Positions 5,049-8,842 of a stretch of 8,842 nucleotides of DNA are shown one piece after another. Each line of letters begins with the position of its first letter. The first letter of the stretch is position 1. The stretch is from Bacteroidetes bacterium UBA4408. GTDB taxonomy: Bacteria > Bacteroidota > Bacteroidia > UBA4408. The stretch is from NCBI GenBank assembly GCA_002389785.1, contig DGQS01000202.1, forward strand, positions 1 through 8,842, written 5' to 3'. The translations under genes were made by a program, and so were the position numbers. The notes under the pieces are model-generated. The model ran no database searches. It was not told where the DNA came from and saw only the letters and a program-made list of their open reading frames with translations.

Positions 5049-5771
5049 ATGAAATTAATTAAATCGCTTACTATTTTGCTAATAGTAATAACTTACAGTT
5101 GTACAGGATTACCTTCTCAAAATAATGCTGCAACACTTTCGGTAGTAGACTTTTCAAAAAAAATAAAAGAAATACCGGATGCACCCATACTTGATGTTCG
5201 AACTCAGGAAGAGTTTGAGAGTGGACACTTAAAAGGTGCAAAAAATATTGATTGGAATGCCGATGACTTTGATTCTAAAATTTCCGTTTTTGATAAAAAT
5301 CAAGCGGTATTTGTATATTGTTTGAGTGGTGGAAGAAGTTCTTCAGCTGCCGAAAAAATGCGTTCCATTGGCTTTAAACAAGTGTACGAAATGGAAGGTG
5401 GTATTATGAAATGGCGTAACCAGAATCTGGAATTAGAAGTTGCTGCAGGGAATTCTGAAAAAACTGGAATGACCAGCGAACAATTTACAACCTTGGTAAC
5501 TTCTTCCATACCTGTATTGGTTGATTTTTATGCCGATTGGTGTGTTCCATGTAAAAAAATGAAGCCTTATCTGGATGAATTAACTCGGGAATATGCAGGT
5601 AAGGTTAAGGTGCTTCGAATTAATGCAGATGAAAATCCGACGCTTTGTAAATCACTACAAATAGATGCCCTTCCGGTATTATTATTATACAAAAACAATA
5701 CTCAGGTATGGAAGAATATCGGTTTTATCGACAAAACCTCAGTTGTTTCACAATTGAAGGCAGTTGAATAA
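5049..5771 (+). CDS. Rhodanese-thioredoxin fusion lipoprotein
   Basis: This 240-residue protein combines a lipoprotein-like signal (residues 1-18, ending ITYSC with Cys18 as the probable lipidation site), a rhodanese domain (about 30-128) and a thioredoxin domain (about 140-240). The rhodanese has LDVRTQEEFESGHLKGAKNI and an active loop CLSGGRS with Cys91. The thioredoxin domain has VDFYADWCVPCKKMKP with Cys165 and Cys168, an unusual WCVPC in place of WCGPC, and cis-Pro209 in DALPV. The lipobox is loose, as often in Bacteroidota, so lipidation is likely but not certain; export is strongly suggested by the hydrophobic N-terminus. A periplasmic protein joining a sulfur carrier to a reductant could transfer or reduce sulfane sulfur within one chain. 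It starts 12 bases after the DUF983 gene. Confidence 0.88.
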   Translation: MKLIKSLTILLIVITYSCTGLPSQNNAATLSVVDFSKKIKEIPDAPILDVRTQEEFESGHLKGAKNIDWNADDFDSKISVFDKNQAVFVYCLSGGRSSSAAEKMRSIGFKQVYEMEGGIMKWRNQNLELEVAAGNSEKTGMTSEQFTTLVTSSIPVLVDFYADWCVPCKKMKPYLDELTREYAGKVKVLRINADENPTLCKSLQIDALPVLLLYKNNTQVWKNIGFIDKTSVVSQLKAVE

Positions 5772-5809
5772 TTGCATGTTTAGTATCTTGTGGCAATCAT
5801 TTTTGTTTC

Positions 5810-6478
5810 ATGTTTAAAAATGCACTTTTTTATATTTCCAGTTTTATAATCGAACGTGAAGTAATTCGCACTTCATCGAAGCACAACAGAGAGCTAAAAG
5901 TTGTTTTAAACAATGGAAAATTAGTGTTGAATTCGGGAAAAGCAAATTACTCTTTTGGAAATTTGCACAAGGTTTTTCAAAAAGTATTTTCACGTACCCA
6001 ACTCGCTAAGAAAAATATTAAATCGGCATTGCTACTTGGGTTTGGAACCGGTAGTGTTGCGCATATTTTACGCAATGAATTAAAAATGAATTGCCCTATT
6101 ACCGGGGTCGAACTTGATTCAGAAGTTATAAAATTGGCACATCAATATTTTAAGCTGGCGAGTATACCTGATTGCAAAATTTATGAACAAGATGCTCAAG
6201 AATACATTCAATCAACAAAAGAAAAGTACGATTTAATTGTGGTGGATGTTTTTCATGAAATAGAAGTACCTGATGAGCTACTTCAGGCTTCTTTTATTGA
6301 GCATTTAAAAAATAGACTCACTGCAGCCGGACTAGTGTATTTTAACTTTGTAGTAGATAGTTCCAATCAGCGAAATCAACTTACCCAATTAAAACAAGTA
6401 TTTAGCCAACAATTCATCAACAACAAGACCTATCAGCTGCTCGAGTGTAATTATGTGTTGGTTGGTTTTAAGGAATAA
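5810..6478 (+). CDS. Spermidine-synthase-like methyltransferase-fold protein
   Basis: This 222-residue protein has a class I SAM-binding Rossmann fold: ALLLGFGTGSVAHIL (glycines 77, 79 and 81; motif I), GVELDSEVIKLA (Glu101, Asp103), YEQDAQEYI (Asp128) and YDLIVVDVFHEIEVPDELL (Asp146 region). The arrangement resembles spermidine-synthase-like proteins, but the motif after strand 4 reads VDVFHE and not the DSTDP-type motif of true spermidine synthases, and the N-terminal beta-strand domain is short. Polyamine synthesis is therefore not supported; the substrate is unknown. It starts 38 bases after the fusion lipoprotein gene with no terminator between, so it may be the last gene of that operon or have its own weak promoter. 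A role in methylating thiols or sulfide would be speculation from location. Confidence 0.75.
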   Translation: MFKNALFYISSFIIEREVIRTSSKHNRELKVVLNNGKLVLNSGKANYSFGNLHKVFQKVFSRTQLAKKNIKSALLLGFGTGSVAHILRNELKMNCPITGVELDSEVIKLAHQYFKLASIPDCKIYEQDAQEYIQSTKEKYDLIVVDVFHEIEVPDELLQASFIEHLKNRLTAAGLVYFNFVVDSSNQRNQLTQLKQVFSQQFINNKTYQLLECNYVLVGFKE

Positions 6479-6512
6479 AAGTACCTTAAAATTCGCCTTA
6501 CTGCAATTGATT

Positions 6513-6520
6513 TACATTTG
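6513..6520 (+). promoter_or_regulatory. -7 promoter box of efp
   Basis: TACATTTG at 6513-6520 is a perfect TAnnTTTG box, 53 bases before the efp ATG, in an AT-rich leader. No clear -33 element is seen about 20 bases upstream. The Crp/Fnr-type operator of the sulfur cluster is absent here, so efp is not expected to share that control. Confidence 0.6.
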
Positions 6521-6573
6521 CACATTCACACATTTAGCTTACATTTAAATAAAAAAAAATTAAAATTATAATT

Positions 6574-7134
6574 ATGGCAACAACTTCAGATATTGGCGTA
6601 GGGTCATTTATTCGTTTCAACAATGAATTGTGTTTAATTACTGAATATCAACACCGCACTCCTGGTAACTTAAGAGCATTTTATCAGGCTAAAATGAAAA
6701 ACTTTAAATCCGGAAAATCGGTTGAGTATCGTTTTCGTTCAGGTGAAGAAGTTGAATTAGCACGTGTTGAATACCGCATGTTGCAATACATTTATGCTGA
6801 GGGCGATAATATAGTGTGCATGGACAATGCAACTTTTGAGCAATTGGAAATTCCTTCAAATTTATTTGGCGAAGGTTTAAATTTCATGAAAGAAGGCATG
6901 GAAGTTAAAGTGGCATTTGAAAACGAATTACCCATTGCAGCTGAACCTCCGACATTTGTTGAATTGGTAATTACCTACACCGAACCCGGCTTAAAAGGCG
7001 ATACAGCTACCAACACATTGAAACAAGCCACTGTTGAAACCGGTGCTATTATTAATGTTCCTTTGTTTTGTAATGAAGGCGATAAAATTAAAATTGATAC
7101 ACGCACCTTTAGCTACAGCGAGCGTGTTAAATAA
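6574..7134 (+). CDS. efp: Translation elongation factor P
   Basis: This 186-residue protein is full-length EF-P: a KOW-like N-terminal domain (1-65), an OB domain (about 66-130) and a C-terminal OB domain (about 130-186) with the signature LKGDTATNTLKQATVETGAIINVPLFCNEGDKIKIDTR. EF-P enters the ribosomal E site and relieves stalling at polyproline. The loop that carries the modified residue reads HRTPGNLRAFYQ, with Asn32 at the tip where E. coli has Lys34 in PGKG, so neither lysylation nor rhamnosylation could occur at that position. I recall this PGNLRAF form from related Bacteroidota, so it is a lineage trait and not damage. The gene has its own promoter and ends in a strong terminator at 7154-7186. 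Confidence 0.97.
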   Translation: MATTSDIGVGSFIRFNNELCLITEYQHRTPGNLRAFYQAKMKNFKSGKSVEYRFRSGEEVELARVEYRMLQYIYAEGDNIVCMDNATFEQLEIPSNLFGEGLNFMKEGMEVKVAFENELPIAAEPPTFVELVITYTEPGLKGDTATNTLKQATVETGAIINVPLFCNEGDKIKIDTRTFSYSERVK

Positions 7135-7153
7135 AAGTATCAAAATGAAAGAT

Positions 7154-7186
7154 AAGGCTAATTCCAAGTTGGGGTTAGCCTTTTTT
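7154..7186 (+). terminator. Rho-independent terminator after efp
   Basis: An 8-bp perfect stem, AAGGCTAA (7154-7161) with TTAGCCTT (7175-7182), encloses a 13-base loop and runs into a T tract ending at 7186. It starts 20 bases after the efp stop codon and separates efp from the lpxD-like gene. Confidence 0.88.
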
Positions 7187-7199
7187 AATATATAAATAG

Positions 7200-7207
7200 T
7201 AACTTTA
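7200..7207 (+). promoter_or_regulatory. Possible -7 box of the lpxD-like gene
   Basis: TAACTTTA at 7200-7207 matches TAnnTTTG except for the last base and lies 23 bases before the ATG at 7231. A promoter is needed in this short gap because a terminator ends at 7186. No -33 element is clear. Confidence 0.4.
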
Positions 7208-7230
7208 GAGTTCCAAAATTACGACTACTC

Positions 7231-8163
7231 ATGCAATTAGCTCCATCACAAACCTTACAGAAAATAGCACAATTAATTAATGCAAAATATGTTGGTTCTG
7301 CCGATTTTGAGATTACCGGAATCAATGAAATTCATATGGTTGAAAAAGGTGATTTAACCTTTGTCGACCATCCTAAATATTACGACAAAGCCCTGCAATC
7401 AAAGGCAACTACTATACTTATTAATAAAGAAGTTGAATGCCCTGAAGGTAAATCTCTTATTTTATCCGATGATCCTTTTCGCGACTATGTTTACTTGTGT
7501 AAACATTTCCGAACTTTTACTGCCGCCACTCAGTTCATTAGTAATACAGCTAGAATAGGAGCCGGTACAATACTGCAACCGGGAGTGTTTGTTGGAGAAG
7601 AAGTTCAAATTGGAAAAAACTGTTTAATTCATTCCAATGTTAGTATTTACGATCATACAGTAATTGGCGACAACGTGGTGATTCATGCCGGCACCGTGCT
7701 TGGCGCTGATGCCTTCTACTTTAAAAAGCGACCTACCGGTTTCGATAAAATGTATTCATGCGGACGTGTTGTAATCGAAGACGATGTTGAAATTGGCGCC
7801 CTTTGCACCATCGATAAAGGAGTTTCGGGAGATACTCGAATCGGAAAAGGAAGCAAACTCGACAATCAAATTCACATTGGCCATGATACAATTGTTGGAA
7901 AAAATTGCCTGATGGCTGCTCAAGTTGGTGTTGCCGGAGTGGTTGTAATTGAAGATGAAGTAACCTTATGGGGACAAGTAGGTGTTCAAAAGGATTTAAC
8001 TATAGGCAAAGGTGCTGTAGTACTTGGTCAATCAGGTGTAGGAAAAAGCATTGAGGGAAATAAAACCTATTTTGGTTCACCGGTGCAGGATGCGAGAAAC
8101 AAGATGAAAGAAATAGCTTATTTAAAGCGCATAAATGAATTGTTTGAAAACGAAAACCAATAA
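7231..8163 (+). CDS. LpxD-like UDP-3-O-acylglucosamine N-acyltransferase
   Basis: This 310-residue protein has an N-terminal uridine-binding-like domain (about 1-95, with DLTFVDHPKYYDKAL) followed by a left-handed beta-helix of hexapeptide repeats (about 103-285) and a short C-terminal helix. The segment LDNQIHIGHDTIVG aligns with the catalytic-histidine region of LpxD (His218 here, His239 in E. coli). LpxD adds a 3-hydroxyacyl chain from acyl-ACP to UDP-3-O-acylglucosamine in lipid A synthesis in the cytoplasm. It is shorter than typical LpxD (about 340). Many Bacteroidota carry this efp-linked gene in addition to the main lpxD beside lpxC/fabZ, so it may be a paralogue with a different acyl or sugar substrate; for that reason no symbol is given. 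Confidence 0.88.
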   Translation: MQLAPSQTLQKIAQLINAKYVGSADFEITGINEIHMVEKGDLTFVDHPKYYDKALQSKATTILINKEVECPEGKSLILSDDPFRDYVYLCKHFRTFTAATQFISNTARIGAGTILQPGVFVGEEVQIGKNCLIHSNVSIYDHTVIGDNVVIHAGTVLGADAFYFKKRPTGFDKMYSCGRVVIEDDVEIGALCTIDKGVSGDTRIGKGSKLDNQIHIGHDTIVGKNCLMAAQVGVAGVVVIEDEVTLWGQVGVQKDLTIGKGAVVLGQSGVGKSIEGNKTYFGSPVQDARNKMKEIAYLKRINELFENENQ

Positions 8164-8190
8164 GTATAACTTACCTTTTGTAGTAATTGT

Positions 8191-8842
8191 ATGAAGAAAG
8201 ACGAAGCTAAAGAACGTGGCGAAGGTGTACTTTCTCGCAGAAAAATGAATAACCTTAAGCTTAAATCGCTACTCGAAATTACCAAGGCGATTAACAGCAA
8301 CGTAGGTACACAGGAATTATTTACCATCTATGAACATATCTTAGTTAACGACCTTAAAATTGGTAAGTTGGCTCTTTTTATCCATGCCTCCGACTGGATT
8401 TGTGTGTTGAAAAAGGGCATGGAACAAGTTGTTGAAGACGATATACAATTTGATGAAAACATACTAAAGTTTAAAGAAATTACCGAAATTAATGTCTATG
8501 GAAATTCAGATAGTTTTGATGTGGTAATTCCGGTTTTTCACAATTCTAAAGCCATCGCTTATTTATTAATTGGCGATTTGGATGAAGATAAATTGGAGAT
8601 GAGTCCAACGATTAAGCACTTACCCTTTATACAAACGCTCACCAACATTATTTTGGTTGCCATCGAAAATCAAAAGCTAACACTTGAAAATATTCGTCAA
8701 GAAGGAGAAAAAAAGGAAATGAAAATGGCTTCCGAAATGCAGTCCATGCTATTTCCAAGCTCTTTACCTAACGACGATAAATTAGAAATTGCAGCTTATT
8801 ATCAACCACATCAGCAAGTGGGTGGCGATTATTACGATTTTA
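8191..8842 (+). CDS. SpoIIE/PP2C-type serine phosphatase with GAF-like sensor domain, partial
   Basis: The frame starts at an ATG at 8191 and runs off the right edge after 217 complete codons. Residues about 23-165 form a GAF-like sensor region (KLKSLLEITKAINSN at its start, ending TNIILVAIENQKL), followed by a linker helix (about 162-185). The beginning of a PP2C/SpoIIE phosphatase domain follows: MASEMQSMLFPSSLP and YYQPHQQVGGDYYDF, with Asp213 in the first metal-binding motif. Proteins of this type dephosphorylate anti-anti-sigma-like (STAS) proteins in partner-switching pathways. The rest of the catalytic domain is outside the window. It begins 27 bases after the lpxD-like gene and could be co-transcribed with it. 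A TTACCTTTTG stretch at 8171-8180 resembles a -7 box but is one base out of register. Confidence 0.88.
   Translation, partial: MKKDEAKERGEGVLSRRKMNNLKLKSLLEITKAINSNVGTQELFTIYEHILVNDLKIGKLALFIHASDWICVLKKGMEQVVEDDIQFDENILKFKEITEINVYGNSDSFDVVIPVFHNSKAIAYLLIGDLDEDKLEMSPTIKHLPFIQTLTNIILVAIENQKLTLENIRQEGEKKEMKMASEMQSMLFPSSLPNDDKLEIAAYYQPHQQVGGDYYDF

Noticed and set aside
7199..7212. GTAAC at 7199-7203 upstream of the lpxD-like gene as a further operator copy.
   Set aside because: The sequence after it lacks the AAAA spacer and the right half-site, and it overlaps the possible -7 box.
1269..8327. Several open frames of 60-70 codons on the minus strand, for example at 1269-1463, 3635-3838, 4078-4290, 5300-5509 and 8118-8327.
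   Set aside because: All lie opposite well-supported genes, have no recognisable domains and no promoters; they are explained by the coding bias of the + strand genes.

Overview
The window looks like a chromosomal segment from a low-GC member of the Bacteroidota. The grounds are: promoters of the Bacteroidota type (TAnnTTTG -7 boxes) with no clear Shine-Dalgarno sequences; an efp gene followed by an lpxD-like paralogue; and several families typical of this phylum (DUF6132, DUF983, short Bacteroidota lipoprotein signals). The EF-P loop reads PGNLRAF. I recall this form from the Sphingobacteriia/Chitinophagia side, whereas Flavobacteriia and Bacteroidia usually have PGKG, so the lineage is probably closer to the former. 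No organism is named because the sequence alone does not allow it.

Layout, all genes on the + strand. (1) 1-181 is the 3' end of a MoxR-type AAA ATPase gene. (2) 205-825 is a Crp/Fnr-family regulator. (3) 862-5771 is a compact cluster for sulfide, persulfide and thiol chemistry. It holds a DUF2892 membrane protein, a CstB-like persulfide dioxygenase/rhodanese, a DUF6132 membrane protein, a rhodanese, a heavy-metal-binding lipoprotein, a second rhodanese, an OsmC-like protein, a thioredoxin, a DUF983 protein and a rhodanese-thioredoxin fusion lipoprotein. A spermidine-synthase-like methyltransferase-fold gene (5810-6478) follows in the same direction. (4) 6513-8842 is housekeeping: efp with its own promoter and a rho-independent terminator, an lpxD-like acyltransferase, and the start of a SpoIIE/PP2C-type phosphatase gene that runs off the window. 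No gene-free stretch exceeds 300 bases; the longest gap, 826-943, holds a promoter.

The main structural signal is a near-identical 20-bp element, core GTAAC-AAAA-GTTAC, that occurs three times (862-881, 1210-1229, 3456-3475). Each copy lies at exactly the same distance (centre to first base 29.5 bp) upstream of a -7 box or -7-like box. They precede the DUF2892 gene, the CstB-like gene and the second rhodanese gene. The 5-4-5 palindrome and the predicted position near -41.5 are those of a class II activator site for a Crp/Fnr protein, and such a regulator is encoded immediately upstream. I infer a local regulon of three transcription units controlled by the 205-825 protein.

As a working model (inference), the cytoplasmic CstB-like enzyme oxidises persulfides, the small rhodaneses carry sulfane sulfur, thioredoxin and OsmC reduce persulfides or peroxides, and the membrane and lipoprotein members extend sulfur or thiol handling to the envelope.
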